A DNA stretch of 64,000 nt from JBDTSW01 sp963758845 (GCA_963758845.1 CAVWWX010000002.1:1488001-1552000), one strand, 5' to 3'; positions 43,856-53,477 are shown, counted from the stretch's first letter. Notes: a model not told the origin generated them from the letters alone. Translations and numbers: made by a program.

Positions 43856-44517
43856 CCCAGCTCGGCCACGGTCGCGGCCGTCCGTGGAGCCTGCGAGGGG
43901 TCGGCGCGAAGAGTCTCGGCCAAGACCTCCAGGTCCTCCGGCGTATCGAGGTCGACGGAAAGCGAGGGGACCTCCTCCACCCAGGCCTCGAGGCCGCGCG
44001 ACTCGGCGCGCTCGATGTGGCGCTCGCGGCTTCCCGGGCCGAAGGCGGGACCGATCGCGTCGGGCGGGCGCATGATGATCGCGTTCGTCCCGGTCCCGTG
44101 GCGGTCGGGCACGACGGCGACGGAGTCCTCGGCCACGCGCGAGATCGCCGCGTCGAGCTCGGAGGCGTCCAGCAGCGGGCAATCGCCCGGCAGCAGGGCC
44201 ACCGCGCCGGCCCCGAGGGACTTCGCGCGCACGATGCCCAGCACCGCGGCCTGCGAGTGGCCGCGGTCATCCGGGTCGCGCAGGACCTCGATCGGGGTCT
44301 TCGCTCGCTGCGCCCGGTGCATCGCGATCTTCTCGGCGCGCCCCTCGCCGGTGACGACGATCAGCCGCTCGACCCGCTGCGCCGCGGTGATCGCCTCCAG
44401 GACGTCCGCCAGCATCGCCCGCAACAGCGCCGCGCGCACCTGGGGGCCGACGACGTCCACCAGCCGCTGCTTGGCGGCGCGGTAGCGCTTGACCGGGACG
44501 ATCGCGGTGGCGTTCAC
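43852..44517 (-). CDS. cofC: 2-phospho-L-lactate/PEP guanylyltransferase
   Basis: 221 residues. Nucleotidyltransferase activating phospholactate or phosphoenolpyruvate with GTP for F420 biosynthesis. VPVKRYRAAKQRLVDVVGP and ALLPGDCPLLDASEL are the family motifs. Starts with GTG overlapping the stop of cofD by GTGA and ends overlapping the start of cofE, so all three are translationally coupled. Normal length (FbiD/CofC type). Confidence 0.9.
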   Translation of the reverse strand: MNATAIVPVKRYRAAKQRLVDVVGPQVRAALLRAMLADVLEAITAAQRVERLIVVTGEGRAEKIAMHRAQRAKTPIEVLRDPDDRGHSQAAVLGIVRAKSLGAGAVALLPGDCPLLDASELDAAISRVAEDSVAVVPDRHGTGTNAIIMRPPDAIGPAFGPGSRERHIERAESRGLEAWVEEVPSLSVDLDTPEDLEVLAETLRADPSQAPRTAATVAELG

Positions 44518-45425
44518 AGCTCCGGGGCAAGCTCGAGCACGCGCTCGGCGAGCGCGCGGCGGCCATCCGCCCCCTCCATCAACGTCGGGCAGGCCAGCGC
44601 GCGCATGCCCGGCGGCGGCGTGTCGCCGGAGTCGACCACGATCGCGTCCAGGAGCCCCTCGTACAGCGACGCCACGCCCGCGGCGCTGACCGGGCGCCCG
44701 ACGGCGGCCAGGAACGCTTCGGTCGGCCCCTTGACCGCCTGCCCGGCCACCAACGGGCTGACCGCAACGACCGGTGCGCCGGCGGCCAGGATCGCCTCGC
44801 GCATGCCGGGGAGGGCGAGGATCGGGCCGATCGATATCACCGGGTTGGACGGGCCGATCACGACCACCTCGGCGGCGGCGAGCGCGGCCACGGCCTCGGG
44901 GGCGGGACGAGCCTCGCCGATGCCCTCGAGCTCGACCCCCTCGATCGGCGCCTCGCCCTGATCGAGGATCAGGAACTCCTGGAGGCCGCGCCAACCCGCC
45001 GGCGTTCGCACCCTGGTTCGCACGCGGTCCTCGCTCATCGGCAGTACCCGCGCCGCAACGCCAAGCGCCGCCGCGATCTGACCCTGGGCGGCCGTCAGGC
45101 TGCCGCCCTCGGCCATGAAACGGGTGCGGTAGAGGCAGGTCGCGAGGTCGCGGTCGGTGAGCTCGAACCAGCCCGGGGCGCCCAGGCGCTCCAGGCGCTC
45201 GGAGACGACCGAGGCGTCGTCGCGGATGCCCCAGCCGCGCTCCTCGTCGATCTCGCCCGCCAGCCAGTAGGTCACGAGGTCGGGGTCGGGCGAGACGTGC
45301 AGGCCGTGGACCTCGACGTCATCGGCGGTGTTGGCGATCACCGAGAGCTCGGATCCGACGATCGCCTGCATGCCGGCGGCGAGCTTCGCGCCCCCGGTGC
45401 CTCCCGCGAGGAGCGCGACCTTCAC
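44514..45425 (-). CDS. cofD: 2-phospho-L-lactate (PEP) transferase CofD/FbiA
   Basis: 303 residues. Joins FO to the guanylylated C3 acid, giving F420-0 (or its dehydro form). N-terminal VALLAGGTGGAKLAAGMQAI, TADDVEVHGLHVSPDPD and the later GPSNPVISIGPILALPGM are CofD signatures. In the operon it is 13 bp downstream of fno and overlaps cofC. Length is normal. Confidence 0.92.
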   Translation of the reverse strand: MKVALLAGGTGGAKLAAGMQAIVGSELSVIANTADDVEVHGLHVSPDPDLVTYWLAGEIDEERGWGIRDDASVVSERLERLGAPGWFELTDRDLATCLYRTRFMAEGGSLTAAQGQIAAALGVAARVLPMSEDRVRTRVRTPAGWRGLQEFLILDQGEAPIEGVELEGIGEARPAPEAVAALAAAEVVVIGPSNPVISIGPILALPGMREAILAAGAPVVAVSPLVAGQAVKGPTEAFLAAVGRPVSAAGVASLYEGLLDAIVVDSGDTPPPGMRALACPTLMEGADGRRALAERVLELAPEL

Positions 45426-45438
45426 AGTGGCTCCGCGC

Positions 45439-46125
45439 TCACTGCCAGTGGTCGGCGTCCGGCAGCCCGGTCAGGCGGATCCCTGCGTGGGTCTTGTACC
45501 GGGTGTTCACCGAGATCAGCATCGGGGTCAGCTGCTCGACGATGCGGGCCATCTCCAGCGCGCCGGCGTTGACGGGGCGCAGGCCGTCGATCGCCTCGAT
45601 CAGCCGGGCGACGCGGGCCTTGTCGGCCTTGCGGTCGCCGCAGATGAGGACGTCCTCGGACAGCTCGGCGCCGGGGTCGCCCAGGACGGGGGCGCTGACC
45701 GTGTGGAGGGCGGCGATCACGGTGACCTCGTCGCCGACCATCTCCTGTGCCTGCTGGGCGGCCGAGCCCTGCCAGACGCCCAGGGACCGGGTGGCCTTGC
45801 CCGAGACCGCGGCGGCAAGCGGGACGGTGCAGTCGACCAGGATCTGCCCGGGCTCGAGCACGTCGCGGAGGTTGGTGAGGTTCTCGGACTGGTTGCGAAA
45901 CGGCACGGTCAGGAAGACCACCGGGCCCCTGCGCGCGGCCTCGGGGTTCTCGAGCCCCTCGACCTCGGCGCCCGGCGCAGCCTCACGCGCCTTCGCAGCC
46001 GACTCGTTTGCGCGCTCGGCGCTGCGCGAGCCGATCACGACGTGTCGGCCGGCGCGAGCCCAGCGCATCGCCAGGCCCCAACCGAGGGCCCCGGTGCCGC
46101 CGATGATCGGGATCGGCTCGCTCAC
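45439..46125 (-). CDS. F420H2:NADP oxidoreductase-like (NADPH-dependent F420 reductase)
   Basis: 228 residues from GTG 46125. The NADP Rossmann start IPIIGGTGALGWGLAMRWAR, GSRSAERANE, VVFLTVPFRNQSENL, DCTVPLA and GLPVNAGALEMARIVEQLTP match Fno/NpdG: reversible hydride transfer between F420 and NADP. First gene of the fno-cofD-cofC-cofE operon, so cofactor making and recycling are linked. About 42 bp separates it from the divergent SDR gene; a longer frame upstream is non-coding. Confidence 0.88.
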   Translation of the reverse strand: MSEPIPIIGGTGALGWGLAMRWARAGRHVVIGSRSAERANESAAKAREAAPGAEVEGLENPEAARRGPVVFLTVPFRNQSENLTNLRDVLEPGQILVDCTVPLAAAVSGKATRSLGVWQGSAAQQAQEMVGDEVTVIAALHTVSAPVLGDPGAELSEDVLICGDRKADKARVARLIEAIDGLRPVNAGALEMARIVEQLTPMLISVNTRYKTHAGIRLTGLPDADHWQ

Positions 46126-46167
46126 GGCGGCTGAGTCTACGTCCGGGCCTCCATAGACTCCGCGCCG

Positions 46168-46902
46168 ATGCGACTCGAGGGGAAAAAGGCGCTCGTCACC
46201 GGCGGCGCCCAGGGGATCGGCGCCGCGATCTCGCGGCGGCTGGCCGCCGAGGGCGCCGCCGTCGTGATCGGCGACGTCAACACCGACGGCGCGGCGGCCG
46301 TGGCCTCGGAGATCGGCGCCGGAGCCGTGGCCCTGGACGTGACGGATCCCGAGGCGGCGACGGCGGTCGTCGACGAGCACGGGCCCTTCGCGATCCTGGT
46401 CAACAACGCCGGTACCGACGACTTCGCGTTCTTCACCGACATCACCCCCGACCGGTGGCGGCGCCTGATCGCCATCAACCTCGAGGGCGTGTTCGCCTGC
46501 ACCCAGGCGGTGCTCCCGGCGATGCAGGAGGCGGGCTACGGGCGGATCGTCAACATCGCCTCCGAGGCAGGAAGGGTGGGGTCCAAGGGCTCGGCCGTTT
46601 ACTCCGCCGCGAAGGGCGGCGTGATCGCCTTCACCAAGGTCATCGCGCGCGAGAACGGGCGCTACGCGATCACCGCCAACGCGATCGCCCCCGGACCGAT
46701 CGAGACCCCGCTGCTGATGGCGGCGAAGGAGTTCGGCGAGATGGGCGACCGGATCATCGAGACGATGAAGGCCACGACCCAGCTGCGCCGCCTGGGCAGC
46801 GCCGACGAGGTGGCGGCCGCGGTCGCCTTCCTGGCCTCGGACGACGCGTCGTACGTGACCGGCGAGACGCTGGGCGTCTCCGGCGGCCTCGGCATGGTCT
46901 GA
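46168..46902 (+). CDS. SDR-family oxidoreductase (FabG-like)
   Basis: 244-residue classical short-chain dehydrogenase. TGGAQGIGAAISRRLA (NAD(P) motif), NNAGTDDF, NIASEAGRVGSKGSAVYSAAKGG with the YxxxK pair (YSAAK), and the C-terminal YVTGETLGVSGGLGMV. Probably a 3-hydroxyacyl or 2-keto reductase. Divergent from the F420 operon, 12 bp before HMG-CoA lyase. A degradative 3-hydroxyacyl-CoA dehydrogenase partner of HMG-CoA lyase is plausible. Confidence 0.88.
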   Translation: MRLEGKKALVTGGAQGIGAAISRRLAAEGAAVVIGDVNTDGAAAVASEIGAGAVALDVTDPEAATAVVDEHGPFAILVNNAGTDDFAFFTDITPDRWRRLIAINLEGVFACTQAVLPAMQEAGYGRIVNIASEAGRVGSKGSAVYSAAKGGVIAFTKVIARENGRYAITANAIAPGPIETPLLMAAKEFGEMGDRIIETMKATTQLRRLGSADEVAAAVAFLASDDASYVTGETLGVSGGLGMV

Positions 46903-46914
46903 TCAGCCGGTCGG

Positions 46915-47835
46915 ATGACCCGCGCTCCCGAGAAGGTCCGCATCCGCGAGGTCGGCCCTCGCGACGGGTTCCAGAACGAGCCAGAGGTGATCCCTACGGC
47001 CCAGAAGGTGCGGCTGATCGGTCTCCTTGGCGAGGCGGGGCTGCGGCGCATCGAGGTCACCTCGTTCGTCCGCCCCGACGTGGTGCCGCAGCTTGCCGAC
47101 GCGGCCGACGTGCTGGCGAGCTACGACAAGCGCGAGGGCGTCGCCTATTCGGTCCTGATCCCGAACGAGCGCGGCCTCGAGAACGCGCTGTCCCAGCGCG
47201 AGCGCTTCGACGAGGTGAACCTGTTCCTCTCGGCCTCGGAGACCCACAACCGAAAGAACGTGAATCGCTCGATCGAGGAGTCGCTTGCCGGCCTCGAGGC
47301 GGTGATCGCGACGGCGCGCGGCGAGGGCCTTCGCTGCGAGGGCGTGATCTCGACCAGCTTCGGCTGCCCCTACGAGGGAGAGGTGCCGGTCGCCAAGGTG
47401 CTGGACATCGCCGAGCGCCTTGCCACCGCGGGCTGCGAGGAGGTCGCGTTCGGCGACACCACCGGGATGGCCAATCCGCGCCAGGTCGACGAGTTCTTCG
47501 CCGCCGCTCGAGCGCGCCTGGGAGAGGTCGAGCTGACCGCCCACTTCCACAACACGCGCGGCCAGGGCCTGGCCAACGTCCTCGCCGCGCTCGGCCAGGG
47601 GATCGACTCGTTCGAGTCGGCGTTCGGCGAGCTGGGCGGCTGCCCGGTGCCCCCCGGCTCAACCGGGAACATCTCGACCGAGGACGTGGTCTCGATGCTG
47701 GAGGAGATGGGCGTGGCTACTGGCGTCGACCTCCCCAGGCTGATCGAGGCCTCGCGCTCCGCCCAGGAGCTGCTCGGGCGCCCGCTGGGGGCTCACGTGC
47801 TTCGGGCAGGGCCGGTGGACTGGGATCCGGAATAG
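46915..47835 (+). CDS. mvaB: hydroxymethylglutaryl-CoA lyase
   Basis: 306 residues, DRE-TIM barrel. Cleaves HMG-CoA to acetoacetate and acetyl-CoA at the end of leucine breakdown. Signature REVGPRDGFQNEPEVIP (Arg/Asp), EVTSFVRPDVVPQLAD, STSFGCPYEGEVPVAKVLDI, TAHFHNTRGQGLANVLAAL and GGCPVPPGSTGNISTEDV (the catalytic Cys loop). Starts 12 bp after the SDR. Its acetoacetate could be taken up by the acetoacetyl-CoA synthetase at 57-59 kb. Confidence 0.93.
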   Translation: MTRAPEKVRIREVGPRDGFQNEPEVIPTAQKVRLIGLLGEAGLRRIEVTSFVRPDVVPQLADAADVLASYDKREGVAYSVLIPNERGLENALSQRERFDEVNLFLSASETHNRKNVNRSIEESLAGLEAVIATARGEGLRCEGVISTSFGCPYEGEVPVAKVLDIAERLATAGCEEVAFGDTTGMANPRQVDEFFAAARARLGEVELTAHFHNTRGQGLANVLAALGQGIDSFESAFGELGGCPVPPGSTGNISTEDVVSMLEEMGVATGVDLPRLIEASRSAQELLGRPLGAHVLRAGPVDWDPE

Positions 47836-47844
47836 GCTGTCGCG

Positions 47845-48222
47845 ATGCGAAGCGACGCCTTTCGTGCCGCCGCCGAGGCCAAGGATTTCTCGGCCGTCGA
47901 GGAGCTCTTCACCGAGAACGTGGTGTTTCGCAGCCCGGTCGTCTACAAGCCGTATGAGGGCCGTGACGCGCTGCGGTTGATCCTCGGCACGGTCGTCGAG
48001 GTCTTCGAGGACTTCCGCTACGTCAGCCAGGTCGAGGACGGGGACACCGCGGTGCTCGTCTTCCAGGCGACTGCCGGCGGGCGCGAGCTCGACGGGGTGG
48101 ACATCCTGCGATTCGATGCCGACGGCCTGATCAGGGAGCTGACGGTGATGGTGCGGCCGATGAGCGGCATGCATGCCCTGGCCGAGGAGATGCGCGCGCG
48201 CCTCGAGCCCGCCGCCGGCTGA
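47845..48222 (+). CDS. SnoaL/NTF2-like protein
   Basis: 125-residue NTF2-like domain: DAFRAAAEAKDFSAVEELFT, RSPVVYKPYEGRDALRLILG, YVSQVEDGDTAVLVFQATAG and GVDILRFDADGLIRELTVMV. No catalytic signature. Nine bp after HMG-CoA lyase and 28 bp before the 3-hydroxyacyl-CoA dehydrogenase, so probably in the same transcript; a CoA-ester or aromatic side activity cannot be assigned. Confidence 0.75.
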   Translation: MRSDAFRAAAEAKDFSAVEELFTENVVFRSPVVYKPYEGRDALRLILGTVVEVFEDFRYVSQVEDGDTAVLVFQATAGGRELDGVDILRFDADGLIRELTVMVRPMSGMHALAEEMRARLEPAAG

Positions 48223-48250
48223 GCACTCCCGGGTTGTAGGCTTCCGCGCC

Positions 48251-49132
48251 GTGGAAATCTCGAGAGTTGGAGTTCTGGGGTGCGGCCTGATGGGCCACGG
48301 GATCGCGCAGATCTGCGCGCAGGCCGGCTGGGCCGTGGTGGTCAAGCGAGGCCGACCAGGACGCCCTGGACAAGGGCCTCGCCAAGATCGAGAAGCAGTT
48401 GGCGCGCGCGGTCGAGAAGGGCAAGCTCGAGCAGGCGGACGCCGACGCGGTCCGCGGGCGCCTGGAGGGGACGCTCGACTACGCCGACCTGGCCGATTGC
48501 GACCTGGTGATCGAGGCGATCACCGAGGACCTCGACGCCAAGCTCGAGATGTGGCGCGAGGTCGACTCGATCGTCAAGGCCGACGCGACCTTCGCCACCA
48601 ACACCTCCTCGCTGTCGGTGGCCGATCAGGCGGCCGCGACGTCCCGCCCCGAGCGCTTCCTGGGCCTGCACTTCTTCAACCCGGCCCAGGTCATGCCGCT
48701 GCTCGAGGTCGTTCGGGCCGAGGGCTCGGGCGACGACGCAGTGCAGCTTGGGTTCGACCTGGGCGAGACCCTCGGAAAGACAACCGTCGCCGCGGGGGAC
48801 AACCGGGGCTTCATCGTCAACAGGCTGCTGGTCCCGTACATGCTGGACGCGATCCGCGCCTACGAGGACGGCGTCGGCTCGGTGGCCGACATCGACACCG
48901 GCGATGATGGCCGGCGCGAGCCACCCGATGGGGCCCCTGACCCTGTCCGACTTCGTGGGCCTCGACACCCTGGCGTCGATCGCCGCGGTCATGCACGCCG
49001 CCTACGGCGAGGAGCGCTTCGCCGCGCCGGCGACGCTCACCAAGCTGGTCGAGCGCGGCGACTTCGGGCGCAAGTCCGGGCGCGGGTTCTACGACTACTC
49101 GGGCGAGAAGCCGCGAGCCGACGGATCCCTGA
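48251..49132 (+). CDS. 3-hydroxybutyryl-CoA dehydrogenase (three frameshifts)
   Basis: About 293 residues after three single-base corrections (near 48346, 48902 and 49111). N-terminal NAD Rossmann motif VGVLGCGLMGHGIAQICAQAG, then ATFATNTSSLSVADQAA, ERFLGLHFFNPAQVMPLLEV (the HF-x-NP catalytic loop), GFIVNRLLVPYMLDAIRA, and the C-terminal AMMAGASHPMGPLTLSDFVG and GRGFYDY. It oxidises (S)-3-hydroxybutyryl-CoA or runs in reverse to feed crotonyl-CoA to Ccr. GTG start 48251; after the third correction the protein ends EKPEPTDP with a stop at 49130. Substitution of the frames in this order is needed to see it. Confidence 0.83.
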
Positions 49133-49220
49133 GCGGGGACGGCGGCCGGGCGGGATCTCCCGGCTCGCCGCGCGCTGATCCGCTAAACCACCCGGGGGGC
49201 GAACAAGGAGGCAACGCCGA

Positions 49221-50002
49221 ATGGACCAGGAGTCGATCGAGCGCATCAGGACCGCGACCTTCGGGGTGCTCGAGACGCGGCTACGACAAGCGCGACGTCG
49301 ACCGGTTCCTGGAGCGCCTGGCCGACTGGCTCGAGACCGGGGGCGGCGACGAGGCCCGCAGCGAGGTCGTCCGCACCGAGCTCGAGCGCATCGGGGAGCA
49401 GACCGGCCAGATCCTGACCTCCGCGCACGACGCGGCCGAGGCGCTTCGCGCCGAAACCGAGGCGCAGCTCGAGGAGGAGAAGGAGGCCGCGAAGCGCTAC
49501 GAGAGCGGCCTTCGTGCCGAGGCCGACGCGTACTCCGAGCGCACCCACATCGAGGCCGACGAGTACGCCAACGAGACCCGCGGCGAGGCGGACTCCTACG
49601 CGGCCCGGATCCGCAACGAGGCGGCCGCCGAGGCAGCGACCGTCCGCGAGGACGCCGAGGCCTACGCCGAGACCACCCGCGCCGGGGCCGACGAGGAGGC
49701 CGCCGCGCGGATCCAGGCGGGCGAGAGCCGAGGCGCGGCAGATGATCGACGACGCCAACCGGCGCCGCCGCGAGACCGAGAAGGTCATCGCCGACCTGGC
49801 CGAGCGGCGCAAGACCGTGATCGCCGACATGCAGCGCCTGTCGAGCGAGCTCGTGGGCACGGCCACCCAGCACGAGGACCTCGACGCCGACGAGATGCCC
49901 CCGCCCGGCGAGGACACCCGGGAGTTCTCGGCCCTCGAGGCCGAGGAGGACGAGGAGGCCGAGCTGGACGAGGCGGAGTACGAGGACGCCGAGTCGCGCT
50001 GA
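49221..50002 (+). CDS. DivIVA-like coiled-coil protein (two frameshifts)
   Basis: About 260 residues. The N-terminus after correcting one base near 49279 reads GYDKRDVDRFLERLADWLE, the DivIVA-type membrane-binding start. The rest is a long acidic coiled coil (EAALRAETEAQLEEEKEAAK, RGEADSYAARIRNEAAAEAA) with a second correction near 49734 joining SEARQMIDDANRRRRETEKV, and ends in an acidic tail. DivIVA/Wag31 proteins mark curved membrane and guide polar growth. A strong ribosome site (AAGGAGG, near 49205) precedes ATG 49221. It sits between HBD and the carboxylase gene, a position with no obvious functional link. Confidence 0.72.
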
Positions 50003-50009
50003 GAAGGCG

Positions 50010-51550
50010 ATGAGCGAGACGACCGAGGAGACGGGGATCCGCCGAGCGGTCGAGGCGGCCCTGGCGGGTGGCCCGGAGCGCCACCACGCGAAGACCGCCG
50101 AGCAGGGGAAGCTGCCGGTGCGCGAGCGGGTCGAGCGCCTGGTCGATCCCGAGTCGTTCGCCGAGGAGGCCCTGCTGGCCAACTGGGACCAGGAGGGCCT
50201 TGGCGCCGATGGTGTGGTCACCGGCCTGGCGCTGGTGGGCGGCCGCAAGGTCGCCCTGATGGCGAACGACCCGACGGTGAAGGCCGGCTCGTGGGGGCCG
50301 AAGACCGTCGAGAAGATCCTGCGCGTCCAGGAGCGCGCCCTTCAGCTCGAGGTGCCGATGATCTACATGGTCGACTCGGCCGGCGCGCGGATCACCGACC
50401 AGGTCCGGATGTTCCCGGGTCGCCGGGGCGCCGGGCGGATCTTCCACAACGAGGTGCGGATGTCCGGCCGCGTGCCTCAGGTCTGCGTGCTGTTCGGGCC
50501 GTCGGCCGCGGGCGGCGCGTACATCCCGGCGTTCTGCGACGTCGTGATCATGCGCGAGGGCAACGCCTCGATGTACCTCGGATCGCCGCGGATGGCCGAG
50601 ATGGTGATCGGCGAGAAGGTCAGCGCTCGAGGAGATGGGCGGGGCGAAGATGCACACCGGCGTCTCGGGCTGCGGGCACTTCCTGGCGAAGACCGACGAG
50701 GAGGCCATCGAAGTCGCCCGCCGCTACATGTCCTACATGCCCTCGAGCTGGCGCGAGGCGCCGCCCGCCGCGCCGCCGGGCGAGCCGGGAGCCGACCGTC
50801 CGGTCTCGGAGATCGTCCCCGATGACGAGAAGACGCCGTTCGACGTCAAGGAGCTGATCGCCAGCCTCTGCGACGCCGACTCGTTCTGCGAGGTGCACGC
50901 CCGGTGGGCGAAGGAGCTGGTCGTGGGCTACGGCCGGATCGACGGGCGCGTGGTCGGCGATCGTCGCCAACCAGCCGAAGTTCAAGGGCGGGGTGCTGTT
51001 CGTGGACTCGGCCGACAAGGCGGCCCGGTTCATCCTCACCTGCAACGCGTTCAACGTCCCGCTCGTGTTCCTGGCCGACGTGCCCGGGTTCATGATCGGC
51101 ACTGACGTCGAGCGCCAGGGGATCATCCGCCACGGGGCGAAGATGATCTCGGCCGTCTCCGAGGCCACCGTCCCGAAGCTGTCGGTGATCGTGCGCAAGG
51201 CCTACGGAGCCGGCCTCTACGCGATGGCCGGTCCCGCGTTCGACCCCGACTGCTGCATCGCGCTGCCGACGGCGTCGATCGCGGTGATGGGTCCCGAGGC
51301 CGCGATCAACGCGGTGTTCCTGAACCAGATCCAGGCGATCGAGGACGCCGACGAGCGCGAGGCCTTCGTCCGGGAGAAGCGGGACGAGTACTCGGCCGAC
51401 ATCGACATCCTGCATCTGGCCTCCGAGCTGGTCGTGGACGCGGTGATCGAGCCGGACGACCTGCGCGGCGAGCTGATCCGCCGCCTGGCCTTCGCCGAGG
51501 GCAAGGACCGCCGGTTCACCGACCGGCGCAACCCGGTCACGCCGGCGTAG
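50010..51550 (+). CDS. propionyl-CoA/acyl-CoA carboxylase beta (carboxyltransferase) subunit (two frameshifts)
   Basis: About 512 residues. Carboxyltransferase half of a biotin carboxylase complex turning propionyl-CoA into methylmalonyl-CoA. GKLPVRERVERLVDPESF, MIYMVDSAGARITDQVRMFP, ADVPGFMIGTDVERQGIIRH (acyl-CoA binding, oxyanion glycine) and AAINAVFLNQIQAI are family stretches. One base removed near 50628 and one near 50957 restores the chain. The biotin carboxylase/alpha subunit is not in the window. It would take up the propionyl-CoA made by Mcl. ATG 50010. Confidence 0.9.
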
Positions 51551-51555
51551 GCGCG

Positions 51556-52203
51556 ATGCCGGGTCTCGCCGTCGTGGGCGGCAACGCCACCCGGGGGATC
51601 GAGATCGAGGGGTCGGCGTGGGTCGCGATCGATCGCCACGGGGGCGAGCGCTACACGCTGCCACACCGGATCGACCATGCCGCCAACCTGCGACGGCTGG
51701 CGGACGCAGGCTGCGACCGGGTGCTGGGCATCGCCTCGGTGGGCGGGCTGCACCCCCAGTACGGGCCGGGGACCTTCCTGTGCCCGGATGACTTCATCTC
51801 GCTCGAGGAGGCGGTGACCACGCGCGAGGGCCTCGACGCCCACGCGGTGATCGGCTTCGACTCCGAATGGAGGGGCGCGGTCGTGGAGGCCTGGAACAAC
51901 GAGGCGGGCCCGCCGCTGGTGGACGGCGGCGTCTACTGGCAGGCGGTGGGGCCGCGGCTCGAGACGCCTGCCGAGATCCGCCACATCTCGCGTGACGCCG
52001 ACGTGATCGGGATGACGATCGCCTCCGAGTGCGTGGTCGCGGCCGAGCTGGGCCTTGCCTATGCGGCCGTGTGCGCAGTCGTCAACTACGCCAACGGCGT
52101 CGGCGAGGAGGAGCTGAGCCTGGACGAGCTGCACGAGGGCCAGCGCAGGACCCGCGAGGCCCTGGCCGATGCCCTCGCCGGGGTGCTCCCGGCCCTGGCC
52201 TGA
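51556..52203 (+). CDS. purine nucleoside/methylthio-nucleoside phosphorylase family protein
   Basis: 215-residue PNP/MTAP-fold enzyme. GLAVVGGNATRGIEIEGSAW, NLRRLADAGCDRVLGIASVGG, GTFLCPDDFISL, GVYWQAVGPRLETPAEI and VIGMTIASECVVAAELGL. The order of substrate loops fits 5'-methylthioadenosine or methylthioinosine phosphorylase rather than plain PNP. It is 14 bp upstream of an MTA/SAH deaminase, so a route MTA to MTI (deaminase) to hypoxanthine plus methylthioribose-1-phosphate (this enzyme) is likely. Shorter than many PNPs. Confidence 0.8.
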   Translation: MPGLAVVGGNATRGIEIEGSAWVAIDRHGGERYTLPHRIDHAANLRRLADAGCDRVLGIASVGGLHPQYGPGTFLCPDDFISLEEAVTTREGLDAHAVIGFDSEWRGAVVEAWNNEAGPPLVDGGVYWQAVGPRLETPAEIRHISRDADVIGMTIASECVVAAELGLAYAAVCAVVNYANGVGEEELSLDELHEGQRRTREALADALAGVLPALA

Positions 52204-52217
52204 CCTAGGCTGCCCGT

Positions 52218-53477
52218 ATGGGACTGACCGTACGCAACGCGACCCTTGACGGCGAGGAGGTCGGGCTGCGCTGCTCAGGCGGCGAGATCGCCGAGGTGGG
52301 CCCGGGCGTCAGCCCCCACGACGGCGACGATGTGATCGAGGGTGCGGGACTGGCGCTGGTGCCCGGGCTGGTGAACGGCCACACGCACGCCGCGATGACC
52401 CTGTTTCGCGGCTACGCGGACGACCTGCCCCTGATGGAGTGGCTGGAGGGCCATATCTGGCCGGTCGAGAAGCGGATGAGCGACGACGACGTGTACTGGG
52501 GCACGCGGCTCGCCTGCCTGGAGATGGTGAGGACCGGGACCACCGCCTTCTGGGACATGTACTGGCACGCGCACGCCGCGGCACGCGCGGTCGAGGACGC
52601 CGGGCTGCGCGCCGTGACCGCGGCGCCCCTGATCGACGACGACGACCCCGCGAAGTCCGAGCGGGCGTGCTCGGACGCCGAACGTAGCCTCGACCGGATC
52701 GCGGAGGCGGGGGGGAGGATGGCCCGGCCCGGCTTCGCTCCGCACGCCCCGTACACGGTCTCCGAGCGATCACTTCGGTGGGTAGCCGAGCAGGCCGCCG
52801 AGCGCGGCCTCCCGATTCAGATCCACCTCTCGGAGACCGAGGGCGAGGTCGACCAATGCGTGCAGAAGCACGCGATGCGCCCGGCGCACTGGCTCGACGA
52901 GTGTGGGCTCTTGGGCCCGGGGACGATCCTCGCGCACGGCGTCTGGCTCGACGACGACGAGCTCGAGCTGATCGCCGAGCGCGGCGCGACCGTCGTGACC
53001 AACCCGGTGGCGAACATGAAGCTGGCCGTGGGCGGCGTCTTCCCCTACCTCGCCGCCCGCGAGCGCGGGGTCAAGGTCGGATTGGGAACCGATGGGCCCG
53101 GGTCGAACAACTCGCTCGACCTCCTGGCCGACGCGAAGGCGTTCGCCCTGGTCCAAAAGCACGTGGCCGGCGACCCCGCCGCCGTCACGGCGGCCGAGAC
53201 GATGGAGATAGCCACGGGCGAGCGCTCGGACCTGCTGGGCGGGCGGGGGCTCGTGTCCGGCGCCCCGGCCGACTTCCTGCTGGTGCGCGCGGGCGCTCCC
53301 GAGCTGGCGCCCGGCGAGTTGGTGCCCAACCTGGTCTACGCGGCCTCTGGCTCCGTGGTCGACACCACCGTCGTGGCCGGGACGGCGCTGATGCGTGGGG
53401 GCGTGGTCGAGGGCGCGGAGGAGATCGTCGCGCGCGCCAGGGAGCGCGCGGGCGGGCTGGGGCTCATTCCGGGCTGA
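52218..53477 (+). CDS. mtaD: 5'-methylthioadenosine/S-adenosylhomocysteine deaminase
   Basis: 419-residue amidohydrolase-superfamily enzyme. Metal-binding GLVNGHTHAAMTLFRGYAD, LEGHIWPVEKRM (substrate gate), QIHLSETEGEVDQC, ILAHGVWLDDDELELIAERG and GLGTDGPGSNNSLDLLADAK (the final Asp and Ser of MtaD). Deaminates MTA (and SAH) to the inosine analogue. Start 52218 after the phosphorylase. The end overlaps the convergent PucR gene by 14 bp. Confidence 0.92.
   Translation: MGLTVRNATLDGEEVGLRCSGGEIAEVGPGVSPHDGDDVIEGAGLALVPGLVNGHTHAAMTLFRGYADDLPLMEWLEGHIWPVEKRMSDDDVYWGTRLACLEMVRTGTTAFWDMYWHAHAAARAVEDAGLRAVTAAPLIDDDDPAKSERACSDAERSLDRIAEAGGRMARPGFAPHAPYTVSERSLRWVAEQAAERGLPIQIHLSETEGEVDQCVQKHAMRPAHWLDECGLLGPGTILAHGVWLDDDELELIAERGATVVTNPVANMKLAVGGVFPYLAARERGVKVGLGTDGPGSNNSLDLLADAKAFALVQKHVAGDPAAVTAAETMEIATGERSDLLGGRGLVSGAPADFLLVRAGAPELAPGELVPNLVYAASGSVVDTTVVAGTALMRGGVVEGAEEIVARARERAGGLGLIPG

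Noticed and set aside
49150..49215. tRNA-like sequence (CCGCTAAACCACCCGG) between HBD and the DivIVA-like gene
   Set aside because: Only a partial D-arm resemblance on the minus strand; no anticodon arm and no T-arm consensus follow.
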